Below the pieces are notes generated by a model. It made no database searches and was not told the DNA's origin. It saw only the letters and a list, made by a program, of their open reading frames with translations. Both the position numbers and the translations under genes were made by a program. A stretch of DNA of 64,000 nucleotides from Bacteroidales bacterium UBA5382 (GTDB lineage Bacteria; Bacteroidota; Bacteroidia; Bacteroidales; Dysgonomonadaceae), in contig DHOU01000003.1 in the NCBI GenBank assembly GCA_002409745.1, positions 42,661-106,660 on the forward strand, written 5' to 3'. Positions 1-9,000 of the stretch are shown here, one piece after another; within the stretch, counting starts at the first letter, position 1; every line of letters begins with the position of its first letter.

Positions 1-637
1 CATCGATGCGTCCATCGACCATGATCGATACCCGGTCGCAATACTCCGCTTCATCCATATAGTGAGTCGTTACGAAGACAGTGATGCCCTTATAAGCCGC
101 ATCGAGGATCATCTCCCAAAATTGCCGTCGCGCGGCCGGATCCACTCCTCCCGTAGGTTCGTCAAGAAAGACAATCTTCGGCGTATGGAAGATGGCAATC
201 GAAAAGGCGAGCTTTTGCTTCCATCCCAACGGCAGGGAAGCCACCATCGTGTCGCGCTCCGACTCAAAATCAAGCTGTTTCAACAACCGGCGGGTGTTTT
301 CTTTTATCTCCTTATCATTCATCCCGTAAATGCCTGCGAAGAGTCGTATGTTCTCCCACACTTTCAAATCTTCGTAAAGAGAAAACTTCTGACTCATGTA
401 CCCGATGTTGTGTTTGATTTGTTCATTCTCTTTGAAGATATCATAACCGGCTACCGTGCCCTTGCCGGAGGTCGGATTACTAATGCCGCAGAGCATTTGG
501 ATGGCGGTTGTCTTTCCTGCGCCGTTCGCTCCCAGAAAACCGAAGATCTCGCCTTCTTTTACGTCGAAAGATATATGATCGACCGCCGTAAAGCTGCCGA
601 ATTTCTTCGTTAATTCCGATACTTCTATTACGTTCAT
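1..637 (-). CDS. ABC transporter ATP-binding protein (YbhF C-half-like), 3' part outside window
   Basis: Reading leftwards from the ATG at 637-635, the frame is open to the window edge, so the C-terminal part is missing. The start reads MNVIEVSELTKKFGSFTAVD, with Walker A GANGAGKTT, an altered signature LPLGWKQKL and Walker B FLDEPTGGVDP. The LPLGWKQ signature is what I recall for the second ATPase half of E. coli YbhF. It would be a cytoplasmic nucleotide-binding subunit powering export through permeases that must lie left of position 1. It follows the other ATPase gene after a 46-bp heptamer-repeat spacer and is probably the fifth gene of the efflux operon. The family call is secure; the substrate is unknown. 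Confidence 0.9.
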   Translation of the reverse strand, partial: MNVIEVSELTKKFGSFTAVDHISFDVKEGEIFGFLGANGAGKTTAIQMLCGISNPTSGKGTVAGYDIFKENEQIKHNIGYMSQKFSLYEDLKVWENIRLFAGIYGMNDKEIKENTRRLLKQLDFESERDTMVASLPLGWKQKLAFSIAIFHTPKIVFLDEPTGGVDPAARRQFWEMILDAAYKGITVFVTTHYMDEAEYCDRVSIMVDGRID

Positions 638-643
638 CTTATT

Positions 644-699
644 AATTCATAATTCATAATTCATAATCCTGCATTGTCCATTGCTAATTGTCTATCGTC
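644..699. repeat. Heptamer tandem repeat inside the efflux operon
   Basis: Eight consecutive 7-bp units on the plus strand: AATTCAT three times, then AATCCTG, CATTGTC, CATTGCT, AATTGTC and TATCGTC. The array fills the spacer between the two ATPase genes and runs into the last codons of the upstream one (stop at 684-686). A near-identical array lies at 2494-2549. Heptamer arrays of this look are known in cyanobacteria as STRR repeats; equivalence here is inference. Confidence 0.75.
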
Positions 700-1586
700 A
701 TGTCGAGAAAAAAATCTTCCACGGTAGGCGATATGGGTTCGAGGTGTATCTGCCCGTAACCCTTCGAGGAAAGATATTGCTGAAAATCACGCTCGGAAAA
801 CCCTTCTTCTACGGCGACATGATGCGACTCGCCAAAGGCGAAGCACGACCGTACGTGGGGATAGCTCCGTATGCTTTTTAACAATCCGCGCACATTCCCT
901 GCGTGCAGCGACCATAACGAACGCCGGTAACTCGAAATGATTCCCTGTGGGGTGTCGATGCCCAGAAAACGTCCTTTCTGGATAAGGGCAATGCGGTCGC
1001 ACAGGCTCGCCTCATCCATATAGGCGGTCGACACCAATATGCTGATTCCCTGCTTTTTCAACTGCCGTAGCATGTCCCAAAATTCTTTGCGCGACACGGG
1101 GTCGACGCCCGTTGTGGGCTCATCCAATAACAAAACCTCGGGTTTGTGGATTAATGCGCAGCATAACGCCAGCTTCTGCTTCATTCCTCCCGACAGGCGG
1201 CCTGCACGGCGTGTTTTGAAAGGCTCTATCTGTTGGTAGATGTCTTTTACCAGATGATAATTTTCCTCGATGGTCGTATTGAAAACCGTCGCGAACAAGT
1301 AGAGATTTTCTTCTACGGTCAAGTCCTGATAAAGCGAAAACTTGCCCGGCATATACCCGATCATGCGGCGTATCTTTTCGTAATCTTTTACCACATCCAC
1401 GCCGTTCATTAGCGCCGAACCGCTCTCGGGCAGCAAAAGGGAAGCCAGTATGCGGAACAAAGAAGTCTTGCCGGCGCCGTCGGGCCCAATAATGCCGAAT
1501 ATCTCCGCATCGTTCACCGAGCACGAAACACCCGCCAAGGCAACGGTGTGCCCGTAGGACTTATGTAAGTCGCGAACGTCAATCAT
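684..1586 (-). CDS. ABC transporter ATP-binding protein (YbhF N-half-like)
   Basis: This is a 300-residue nucleotide-binding subunit. Starting at ATG 1586 it shows Walker A GPDGAGKTS (about residues 34-42), signature LSGGMKQKL (about 133-141), Walker B LLLDEPTTGVDP and a switch region. An in-frame upstream start at 1619 is possible, but 1586 gives the usual ABC N-terminus (MIDVRDLHKSYG) and an 8-bp overlap with the stop of the HlyD gene, which suggests translational coupling. In E. coli the two ATPase halves are fused in YbhF; here they are separate adjacent genes. The C-terminus ends in TIDN, encoded by the heptamer repeat at 644-699, so the last residues were probably acquired by repeat expansion. 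Confidence 0.9.
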   Translation of the reverse strand: MIDVRDLHKSYGHTVALAGVSCSVNDAEIFGIIGPDGAGKTSLFRILASLLLPESGSALMNGVDVVKDYEKIRRMIGYMPGKFSLYQDLTVEENLYLFATVFNTTIEENYHLVKDIYQQIEPFKTRRAGRLSGGMKQKLALCCALIHKPEVLLLDEPTTGVDPVSRKEFWDMLRQLKKQGISILVSTAYMDEASLCDRIALIQKGRFLGIDTPQGIISSYRRSLWSLHAGNVRGLLKSIRSYPHVRSCFAFGESHHVAVEEGFSERDFQQYLSSKGYGQIHLEPISPTVEDFFLDMTIDN

Positions 1587-2496
1587 GATTGCCGGACTTG
1601 TCAAAACGGACTTCCCCATACATGCCTATTTTCAAATAACCATCGTTTTCGACGGCTATCTTCACGGCATACACCATGTTGGCACGCTCGTCTTTCGTCT
1701 GAATGGTTTTGGGCGTAAACTCGGCCTTATCCGATATCCACGAAACCGTTCCGTCGTAGGTTTTCATCTGTCCGTTCCCGGCATCGACACTCACGCTCAC
1801 CTTGTCGTTGAGTTTGAGTTCCGACAACTGCTCGTTCGAAATATAGGCCCGCAGAAACATGCTGTTCAGATCGGCGACCTTAAACAGTGGCGTACCGATA
1901 TTGGCCAGTTCCCCGACTTCGGCGTATTTATTAAGGACGACACCCGAAATAGGCGAACGGATAATGCATTTTTGCAATTGATCGTCCAACTGCGCGACTT
2001 GGATGTCGAGGGCCGAGCTCTGTGCCGAAATATGGTCGCTGCTCTTTTGCAAAGTCGATGTTTGCGCGGAAAGTTGCTTACGCAGTACCTCCAATTGCGA
2101 ATGGATGTCGTCGAGTTGTTTACTGTTGGCGGCGTTCGCCTTGATGAGCTTTTCGGTGCGCGCTTTTTCACGTTCGAGTGTGGCGATTTGCTCTTCGATA
2201 ACGGCAACTTGCGTATCGATGTTAGGGCGCTGCGCCCGTACGCCTCGCACATTGGAGAGCAGGCTCATCTTCTGCAAGTAGAGTTGAGTGCTGTCGATGT
2301 ATCCGATCGATTGTCCGGCCTCTATCGATCGCCCTTCCACCAAATCGAAGGCTTCTATTTTTCCGGCTGCTTGCGACGAGACGATAATTTCGGTGGCTTC
2401 GAAAGCGCCGGTAGCGTCGAACCGGTTGTTGCCTCCGGAGCAAGATGCAAAGGCTATCAGTACGATAGCGGAAAAGAGTTTATTATTCGAGTTCAT
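1579..2496 (-). CDS. HlyD-family membrane fusion (periplasmic adaptor) lipoprotein
   Basis: A 305-residue adaptor linking an inner-membrane ABC exporter to a TolC channel. The N-terminus MNSNNKLFSAIVLIAFASCS has a lipobox (FASC), so it is probably acylated. A biotinyl-lipoyl-like segment (ASSQAAGKIEAFDLVEGR) is followed by a long coiled coil (about residues 75-175, with EEQIATLEREKARTEKLIKA), the second lipoyl half (IRSPISGVVLNKYAEVGE) and a beta-barrel. It resembles YbhG/EmrA-type proteins. It sits between tolC and the ATPase genes and overlaps the next gene by 8 bp. The spacer before it is a heptamer repeat array. Confidence 0.92.
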   Translation of the reverse strand: MNSNNKLFSAIVLIAFASCSGGNNRFDATGAFEATEIIVSSQAAGKIEAFDLVEGRSIEAGQSIGYIDSTQLYLQKMSLLSNVRGVRAQRPNIDTQVAVIEEQIATLEREKARTEKLIKANAANSKQLDDIHSQLEVLRKQLSAQTSTLQKSSDHISAQSSALDIQVAQLDDQLQKCIIRSPISGVVLNKYAEVGELANIGTPLFKVADLNSMFLRAYISNEQLSELKLNDKVSVSVDAGNGQMKTYDGTVSWISDKAEFTPKTIQTKDERANMVYAVKIAVENDGYLKIGMYGEVRFDKSGNHD

Positions 2497-2549
2497 TATG
2501 AATTGCTTATTACTAATTTTGCATTGTCAATTATTAATTGTCGATCGTC
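2494..2549. repeat. Heptamer tandem repeat between tolC and hlyD genes
   Basis: Eight 7-bp units on the plus strand: CATTATG, AATTGCT, TATTACT, AATTTTG, CATTGTC, AATTATT, AATTGTC and GATCGTC. The first unit contains the start codon complement of the adaptor gene. The last ones contain the stop of the TolC gene and its final codons. The composition and orientation match the array at 644-699. Confidence 0.7.
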
Positions 2550-3808
2550 CATTTCAATTGGTAGATCGCCGCCAGATGCTGTATTTCGTGCAACGCCATC
2601 GATTGCCGAGCTGCTTTCAAGGCATTGATCTCTTCGATTAAGTCCGAGACAGTCATCGTACCGTTTTCCACCTTCACCTCGGCAGCCTCCTTTATCTGCC
2701 GGCGCAAGCGGATGATTTCCTCGTCATCCTGCATCGTACGACGGTATGTCTCTATTTCGTTTTGCTGTAAAGGAATCTGAGTATTCAAATTGTAAAGAAA
2801 GGTCTCGCGTTGAGCGGCAACCGATTGTTTTTGCCAATCGATGCTTTTCTTTTCGTTTTTGTACGTGTACAAATTCCCCAAGTTCCACGATAAGGTGACT
2901 CCTCCCACAAAAAGAGGGGCGAATTTCTTTTCGAACAGGGTGAGTCCGGGCTTGCCGTAACCAGCCTGAGCAAACGCCGCAATCACGGGCATGTTCTTCG
3001 CCTGCAGGAGGCTCTGTTGCGATTGAAGAAGTAATTCCTGCGCCTCAAAGATATTCAGCTCGGGACGGCGGACACCAGGCGATAAAGGCAAATCGGGTGG
3101 GGCAGGTTTCGCTAACGACGTATCTGCAGAGACTTTGCGGCCAATCAATACCGATAGCACTTTGCGATATGCATCGATGGCCGACTCCATTTGAATCCGC
3201 TGCTGACGCGCTTTCAATTGCTCCACTTTGATGGCGTTCAAGTCGGTGCTATTGGCAACCCCGTTGGCGATGTAGCTCTCCACTTTGTCGTAATTGCGTT
3301 GCAGCTCTTCATCCAGAATATCCTGTTGAGCCAACTGTTCCTGTAGTAACAAAATACCGAAAAACACATTATTCACGCGTTCTCCCAGGGCGTACACCTC
3401 GCTTTGCAGCTTTTGCTTTTCGAGCCCGGCGTTGGCTCTTACCTGCTCTTTTTGCGCTGCTATCCGGCCGCCGTCCCAAATCAACTGGCTCACATCTGCC
3501 GTCACCTGATACTGGTCTTTATCGGGCGACGGAATGTCGATGCCCGGGATATCAATGGGAATTTTTACCACATCCGACTGGTATGCGGCTTTGGCATTGA
3601 GCGACACTTGCGGCAGCCAGGCCGTGTTGGCATTGGCCAGCGTAAAGCTTTTCGTGTGTTCGATGACTTCCATTTGCGCAATGGCGGGGTAATGTTCTTC
3701 GGCCAACTGGCGGCACTCATCGAGCGTCAAGGTATGCACTTGCGCTTGGGCAGGCAGCAGAAAAGCGAAAAGGCCCATCATGCCGGCCATAAAGTAATTC
3801 AGGTTCAT
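2534..3808 (-). CDS. TolC-family outer-membrane efflux protein
   Basis: An outer-membrane/periplasmic channel of about 424 residues for the ABC exporter. From ATG 3808 the protein begins MNLNYFMAGMMGLFAFLLPA with a cleavable signal peptide ending at AQA|Q. Two OEP repeats follow, with the usual LTLDECRQLAEEHYPAI opening and long heptad helices. I chose 3808 over the upstream in-frame start at 3841 because it gives a proper signal peptide and a 4-bp ATGA overlap with the TetR stop codon. The last residues TIDN are encoded by the heptamer repeat, as in the ATPase gene downstream. Function is inferred from family and operon. Confidence 0.92.
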   Translation of the reverse strand: MNLNYFMAGMMGLFAFLLPAQAQVHTLTLDECRQLAEEHYPAIAQMEVIEHTKSFTLANANTAWLPQVSLNAKAAYQSDVVKIPIDIPGIDIPSPDKDQYQVTADVSQLIWDGGRIAAQKEQVRANAGLEKQKLQSEVYALGERVNNVFFGILLLQEQLAQQDILDEELQRNYDKVESYIANGVANSTDLNAIKVEQLKARQQRIQMESAIDAYRKVLSVLIGRKVSADTSLAKPAPPDLPLSPGVRRPELNIFEAQELLLQSQQSLLQAKNMPVIAAFAQAGYGKPGLTLFEKKFAPLFVGGVTLSWNLGNLYTYKNEKKSIDWQKQSVAAQRETFLYNLNTQIPLQQNEIETYRRTMQDDEEIIRLRRQIKEAAEVKVENGTMTVSDLIEEINALKAARQSMALHEIQHLAAIYQLKWTIDN

Positions 3809-4404
3809 ACGGTTTTCTTTTTTAACGATTGAATGATCCATCCCTGTATTTTTTCTTTTCGTGAAAGCACGAACTCTTCAAATTCCTCTTCTTTAAACAT
3901 TCCTGCTGAGACGAACAATGCTTTTGAAACGAAAGGGAAAATTATCAGGCTCAGGACGTTCATGATGAAATCGGCAGGCGTAATATCTATCGCCGCTTCG
4001 TCGAGCTGCTTCTGTATGACCGGCAGTGCCGATAGCCGTGCAATCTTTAGAAGAGGCGCCAACATATTTTGGTTCGTCCTCATTTCGTTCAACACAAATA
4101 AAGCCAGATCCCCGTTCTCAAGAAGCAGAGTGGTATAAGTGTTGACGAGCAATGTCATTTTTTCTTTCAACTCGATGCTCTCATCGGCCAACAGCGGATT
4201 CAGGGAACCAAATAGTTGCTCGATCTTTTGCTTGATCACCATTTTAAACAAATTTTCCTTGCTGCGGAAATAATAGTTGATAAGCGCCAAATTGGTGTAG
4301 GACTCCTGACTGATGTCGCGCAACCGGGTAGCCGCATACCCCTTCTCTGAAAATAAACGCGAGGCGGCCTGAATAATTTTTTGCTCGGTAGATAATGGTT
4401 CCAT
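3805..4404 (-). CDS. TetR-family transcriptional regulator of the efflux operon (CecR/YbiH-like context)
   Basis: A 199-residue repressor with an N-terminal TetR helix-turn-helix (IIQAASRLFSEKGYAATRLRDI, then NLALINYYFRSKENLFKMV) and an alpha-helical ligand domain. It is the first gene of the operon and its stop overlaps the tolC start (ATGA), so it most likely autoregulates the whole unit. The same gene order, TetR regulator then HlyD adaptor then YbhF-type ATPases, is found in E. coli as cecR-ybhG-ybhF-ybhS-ybhR. A Bacteroidetes-type promoter and a candidate operator lie 23-60 bp upstream. Confidence 0.93.
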   Translation of the reverse strand: MEPLSTEQKIIQAASRLFSEKGYAATRLRDISQESYTNLALINYYFRSKENLFKMVIKQKIEQLFGSLNPLLADESIELKEKMTLLVNTYTTLLLENGDLALFVLNEMRTNQNMLAPLLKIARLSALPVIQKQLDEAAIDITPADFIMNVLSLIIFPFVSKALFVSAGMFKEEEFEEFVLSRKEKIQGWIIQSLKKKTV

Positions 4405-4426
4405 TTCTTTTTACATGTTTCGCCGG

Positions 4427-4463
4427 CAAAGATAAATCGCTTTTCTGTTTTAAACAAGTGTTT
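4427..4463 (-). promoter_or_regulatory. Promoter and candidate TetR operator for the efflux operon
   Basis: On the minus strand, TATCTTTG (4434-4427) is the Bacteroidetes -7 box and TTGT (4457-4454) lies exactly 19 bp upstream as the -33 box. An inverted repeat AAACA-AG-TGTTT at 4452-4463 overlaps the -33 element, as expected for a TetR-type operator. The promoter match is good; the operator is a guess from position and symmetry. Confidence 0.6.
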
Positions 4464-4557
4464 TAATTTTATGTCCTGTTTTTTAAGATACTTTATTCCT
4501 TTACTGTTTCACACCTTTTTCCATCATAAATCGCGTAAAAACACGATCTTTATGCCC

Positions 4558-4630
4558 GTCAAGTCCACATGTTTTCATTCTGTTTTCTTTTTGAAGTGAA
4601 TAAAAAGCAAGATATGAAAAAGGACTTGAC
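4558..4630. repeat. 73-nt intergenic palindrome (long imperfect hairpin)
   Basis: The ends GTCAAGTCC (4558-4566) and GGACTTGAC (4622-4630) are perfect 9-bp inverted repeats. Nested inside are TTTTCAT/ATGAAAA (7 bp) and CTTTTT/AAAAAG (6 bp) around a 9-nt loop. It lies in the 336-bp gap between the divergent tetR and DUF4382 genes. It could be a small RNA, an mRNA leader structure or a MITE-like remnant; no second copy was noticed in the window. Confidence 0.5.
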
Positions 4631-4712
4631 TTTCTTCAATATACGCACTAAATTATGCGATGCATCACTCCTACATTTTTATGTATCTGTGTGATAATTC
4701 ATTTTTATCATG

Positions 4713-4720
4713 TATATTTG
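4713..4720 (+). promoter_or_regulatory. Putative -7 box (TATATTTG) for the DUF4382 gene
   Basis: TATATTTG matches the TAnnTTTG element and lies 20 bp before the ATG at 4741. The -33 region (TGTG near 4690) is only a weak match. Confidence 0.5.
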
Positions 4721-4740
4721 CATCGTTAAGAACAAAAACG

Positions 4741-5538
4741 ATGATGAAAAAAATCCTGCCCCTTCTTTTAGTAATAGGTATATGGAGTTGCTCGAATAAC
4801 GATCCGAGCGAAAATGCGGCACGGTTGCGCATAAAACTCACCGATGCGCCGTCTCTCACGTTGAAAGGATTGCAAATTGAAATCGATTCGATCGAAGTGT
4901 CGTTGTACGATACGGGAGACGATTGGGTAGCGCTCGATTATGGCGGCGGAACATATAATATGTTACCGTTAAGCAACGGGAACACCCAACAAATCTCCGA
5001 CCAGTATTTTCCGGCCGACGGCATCATTCAACGCATAAAATTACTGTTTGGCGATGGAAATAAACTGCAAACGACCGAGGGGGATAAAGAGTTGATTCTC
5101 GCCGAAGAGAATCGAGAAGTGATTATCGAGGGGGTGAATGCGGCATTGTATTCGCATGTGGTTTGCAACATTGTGATCGATATCAATGCCTTGATTTCGG
5201 TGACGGAATCCAACGGCAACTATTACCTGAATCCGGTCATGCGGGCTTTTGACGAGGCGTTCACCGGATCATTGCGCGGATATGTTTCCCCGGCCATGGC
5301 AAATGCGACTGCCTTGATAGCCAGTGAAGGAGATACGCTTATTTCACTGCCCGAACCGGACGGGAAGTTTATGTTTCTCGGTTTGAAGGAAGGTCCTTGG
5401 AAAATATTTTTGGTTTCGCCCCCTGATTCGGGCTATGTGGATACTGTTTTTGTCGACACGGTGAAAATGGGTAAGATACGCGATATTGTGCCGAAGCCCA
5501 TTGTGCTGAAGAAACGAACGGAAGACGCGCAGAAATGA
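4741..5538 (+). CDS. DUF4382 domain lipoprotein
   Basis: About 265 residues. The start MMKKILPLLLVIGIWSCS has a lipobox (GIWSC), indicating an envelope lipoprotein. The following region (ARLRIKLTDAPSLTLKGLQI through about residue 150) is typical of DUF4382, a beta-sandwich domain of unknown function in Bacteroidetes lipoproteins. The C-terminal part (about 170-240) looks like a carboxypeptidase-regulatory beta-sandwich. Longer in-frame extensions to 4660 lack a signal peptide and overlap the promoter box, so 4741 (or 4744) is preferred. Its 3' end faces the sensor gene across a 21-bp repeat array. Function unknown. Confidence 0.85.
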   Translation: MMKKILPLLLVIGIWSCSNNDPSENAARLRIKLTDAPSLTLKGLQIEIDSIEVSLYDTGDDWVALDYGGGTYNMLPLSNGNTQQISDQYFPADGIIQRIKLLFGDGNKLQTTEGDKELILAEENREVIIEGVNAALYSHVVCNIVIDINALISVTESNGNYYLNPVMRAFDEAFTGSLRGYVSPAMANATALIASEGDTLISLPEPDGKFMFLGLKEGPWKIFLVSPPDSGYVDTVFVDTVKMGKIRDIVPKPIVLKKRTEDAQK

Positions 5539-5570
5539 CGGGGCGGGGACAAGCATCGTCCATTGTCGAA

Positions 5571-5991
5571 GATGCGGCACAAAAAGTCGCACGCGGCATG
5601 CCCTAACTTCCATCGACAGCGTATAAAGTCAGTCACGGGGCGTATAAAGTCATCCTCGCAGCGGACAAAGTCACTCCTACAGCGTGCAAATTCGCTCATG
5701 AAGCGTAAAAATTCACTCGCGCAGCGCACAAATTCGCTCTCACAGCGTAAAAAGTTGCTCGTACCGGCACATGAAGTCATTCGCGCAGCGGATAAAGTCG
5801 TTCTTGCAGCGTAAAAAGTGAGTCTGACATGACAAGATGTCAATCTCGCACGATACGAACTCAAGCCGACAGACCATAATGTTTATCTCGCTTAATATAT
5901 TCTTTATCTGACAGGCTATTTTGTCAATCTGACGGGCTATTTTGTTAATCTGACATCCTCTTTTCACGATCTGACGGTCAATAGGGTCGCC
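5571..5991. repeat. Degenerate 21-bp tandem array (about 20 units), array 1
   Basis: Starting at 5571 the sequence divides into 20 units of 21 bp, with one 22-bp unit at 5760-5781. Early units share CAGCG plus an A-tract plus GTC (for example at 5655, 5718 and 5803). Late units share CTGAC plus a T-tract (5908, 5929, 5950). The array fills the gap between the convergent 3' ends of the DUF4382 and sensor genes. On the minus strand it reads as heptads such as CESEFVR, CASEFLR and CKNDFIR, split over two frames by the 22-bp unit. No convincing start codon or ribosome site is seen, so it is annotated as a repeat and not as a gene. Confidence 0.85.
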
Positions 5992-6037
5992 TTTTAGGTT
6001 GTGAAGAGGGCTTGGATCAAGGCGTATCAAGTTTCCG

Positions 6038-9000
6038 CTACTCCGTTTTGATTCTCCTTAAATATTCCGACGGCGGCATCCCGAACTCTTCTTTAAAACA
6101 TTGCCTGAAATACACCGGACTGCTGATGCCTACGCGGAAAGCGATCTCCGAAATGGTGTACTTGCCCGTTAAAAGGAGTTCTTCGGCATGCTTCATCCTT
6201 ATTTTACGGATAAATTCGTTCGTCGATATGCCGGTAAGACCTTTTATTTTTCGGTAAAGGGTAGAACTGCTCATGAATAATTTATCGGAAAGATAACCGA
6301 TATCGATTTTTTCATCCTCGAGGTTGTTTTCAATTAATTGAGTAAGGCTCCGGATAAACTCGTTGTCGATTTGATTAATCGAATCTTTAAGCATATCGCT
6401 TTTGCTGTTTAATTTTAAATTGAATTTAATTTGATCCGCCAACTTCTTCCGGATATCCAGCAAATTATTGATGCGGCTGCGCAATAGGGTCGCACTAAAT
6501 GGTTTGGTAAGATAGGAATCGGCCCCCGACAGATAACCTTCTTCCTTATCATCAATAGAGGTTTTAGCCGTAAGCAGAATTACCGGTATATGGCTTGTGC
6601 GTATATCTTCTTTCACTATCTTGCAAAAAGTTATGCCGTCCATGCCGGGCATCATAATGTCGCTCACTATAATATCGGGAATATGGGCAAAAGCGGCCTT
6701 GCACCCCTCGTCCCCTTCGGCGGCGGTAATTACGTCGAAGCCATCGGAAAAAGAATCCGAAATATAATCGCGTATATCTGTATTATCTTCTACCACCAAT
6801 AAGATAGGCCTTCCGTTAGCCGTTATATCGGGAAGCGTTTCCTGCTGCTCGATTTCCTTTGTATCGTTTCCCTCACTATGTAAAGCCGAGGGATAATAAT
6901 TGTGTGTAAGCAACGAAAAGTAAAAACTGCTTCCCTTGTCGAGTTCGCTTTCTACCCGTATTTCCCCCTCGTGCAATAGAGCTAAATTCTTTACTAAAGC
7001 CAAACCTATTCCGGTACCGGAAGCCTGTTTCCCGTTTTTTATTTGATAATAACGTTCAAAGATATGTTCTTGCTCTTCTTTAGGAATACCGTAACCGGTA
7101 TCGGTGACCTTTATTTCCGTATAGGGTACATCCTCCTTTTGAGTAGTATATAAAGAGAGTATTATCCGGCCCTTATCGGTATATTTGATTGCATTGGATA
7201 TCAGGTTGTCCAAGATGGTATTTACCACTTCCTTGTCAAAATACAAAGGCATATTTTCATTTTCCAGATCAATGGAAATATCCACGGATGGTTTCGGGTT
7301 GAGTTCTTGATATTTCAGCCCTATTTCGGTTACCAGTTCGGAAATGTTTCCTTTGCTCACACAGAGTTTTTTGTTTTGAGTTTCTGTTTTTCGAAACTCC
7401 AGCAATTGGTTGATCAGATTAAGAAGGCGCAAGGCGTTTTGCCTTACTACGGAAATCTTTTGATGTTGCTTCGGTAAAAGGCCCGGATCCTTTTGCAAAT
7501 CTTCCAAGGGGCCTAAAATCAATGTCAATGGAGTACGGAGTTCGTGGGTGATATTCGTATAAAATCGCAAGCGTTCGCTATTGAGTTCCTGTTCGTGTTC
7601 ATGATTTTTCTTTTCCAATTCGTACGAGCTTTGTATGTCTATCCTTTTCTTATAGGCATATAAAATAGCAAATACCATGGACGCGGCTATAATAAAATAA
7701 AACGCTTTAGCCCACCATGAGAGCCATATGGGAGGTTGTATATGAATGGACAGGGTATAGATGTCATTCGACGGTGTCTGGTTTTTCATCCGTGCGCTCA
7801 CTTCGAATCGGTACCGGCCGGGAGGAATGTTGCGGAACGTGACGTTGTTGTCTTCAACGGTATGCCATCCGTCATCTATCCCTTTCAGCCGGTAAGCATA
7901 ATCCACTTGATCGGCCAACGAGTAGTCCTGGACATTAAAGAATATGCTGAATGTATTTTGCTTATGGGTAAGTTCTATGTCTTTATTTTGATCATTAAAA
8001 TAATTGATCGATTTCCTTTCGTTTTCGGCCGTCGAAGCTTCGTAAATTTTCATCTCGGTAATGATGACCGGAGGCACTTCCTGTCGGCGCAGTACCGTGA
8101 ACGGTTCGAAAAAGTAGGTCCCGTTGATGGATCCGAAGTAAATGACATCTTTATTGTTATCTTTCACAACGGCGCTCGAAAAACTTCTCAAAGGAATTCG
8201 CCCGAAATGATTATAACTTTGAAAACGTGACGATTCTTCCTCGTAGCACGATATGCCGGCGTTGGTACTGAACCATATATTGCCGTCCCTGTCCTCCGTT
8301 ATGGCGCGGATATAAACATTTGACAGTCCCTCTTCGCGGCCATATGCGCGGTACCCGGTGGAATCCGGTTCGGTAAAACAGACCAATCCCTCTCCGGTAG
8401 CCACCCAAACACGTCCGTGCGAATCGGCGAAGAGATAATTGATTGTATTGGAACAGAAACCGGTATGTTCATTATAGGAGCGAATAAGTTCCATTTCGGG
8501 AGTATAAACCGCTAATCCTCCGCCGAAAGTGCCTACCCATATACGTCCTTGGCGGTCTTCTACGAGGCTTCGAACCAAATTTTCCGGCAACCGGGCGTTT
8601 TGTTTATTGTAGTGCCTGATCTGATGACGGCTTACGGGGTCGAAGACATAGATACCCGTATTCGTTCCCACCCATATATTTGCATGGCTGTCTTCATAAA
8701 AACAACGGATGTCCGAGTCGTTTTTTCCATCCAGCAAAACGGGAGTGATTTTCTTCGTCTTATGGTTGTAATGATTGATTCCTTTGACAAATGTTCCGAT
8801 CCAAATATTGTCCTGAGAATCTTTTAATAAAGCTTGCACGGTATTTTGCGATAAATCGTTCGATTCTTTTGAATAGACTTTTATGCGTTTGCCGTTATCG
8901 AATACATTGATCCCCCCTCCGTCAGTCCCGATCCATAATCTTTTTTCCGCGTCGAAGCATAAACTGAGTGTCGTTCTGTTATTCATGCTGTAAGGGTCCC

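Noticed and set aside
62..613. Plus-strand reading frame of 183 codons at the left edge
   Set aside because: It is antisense to the partial ABC ATPase, which has a full set of motifs.
1585..2628. Long plus-strand frame (347 codons) over the HlyD gene
   Set aside because: No family resemblance; antisense to a clear HlyD-family lipoprotein.
5433..5864. Minus-strand heptad-repeat frame CESEFVR
   Set aside because: Explained by the 21-bp repeat array; no ribosome site, and it begins or ends inside the repeats and crosses the DUF4382 coding end.
5571..5991. CRISPR array
   Set aside because: Units are contiguous without spacers and are diverged; there are no cas genes in the window.
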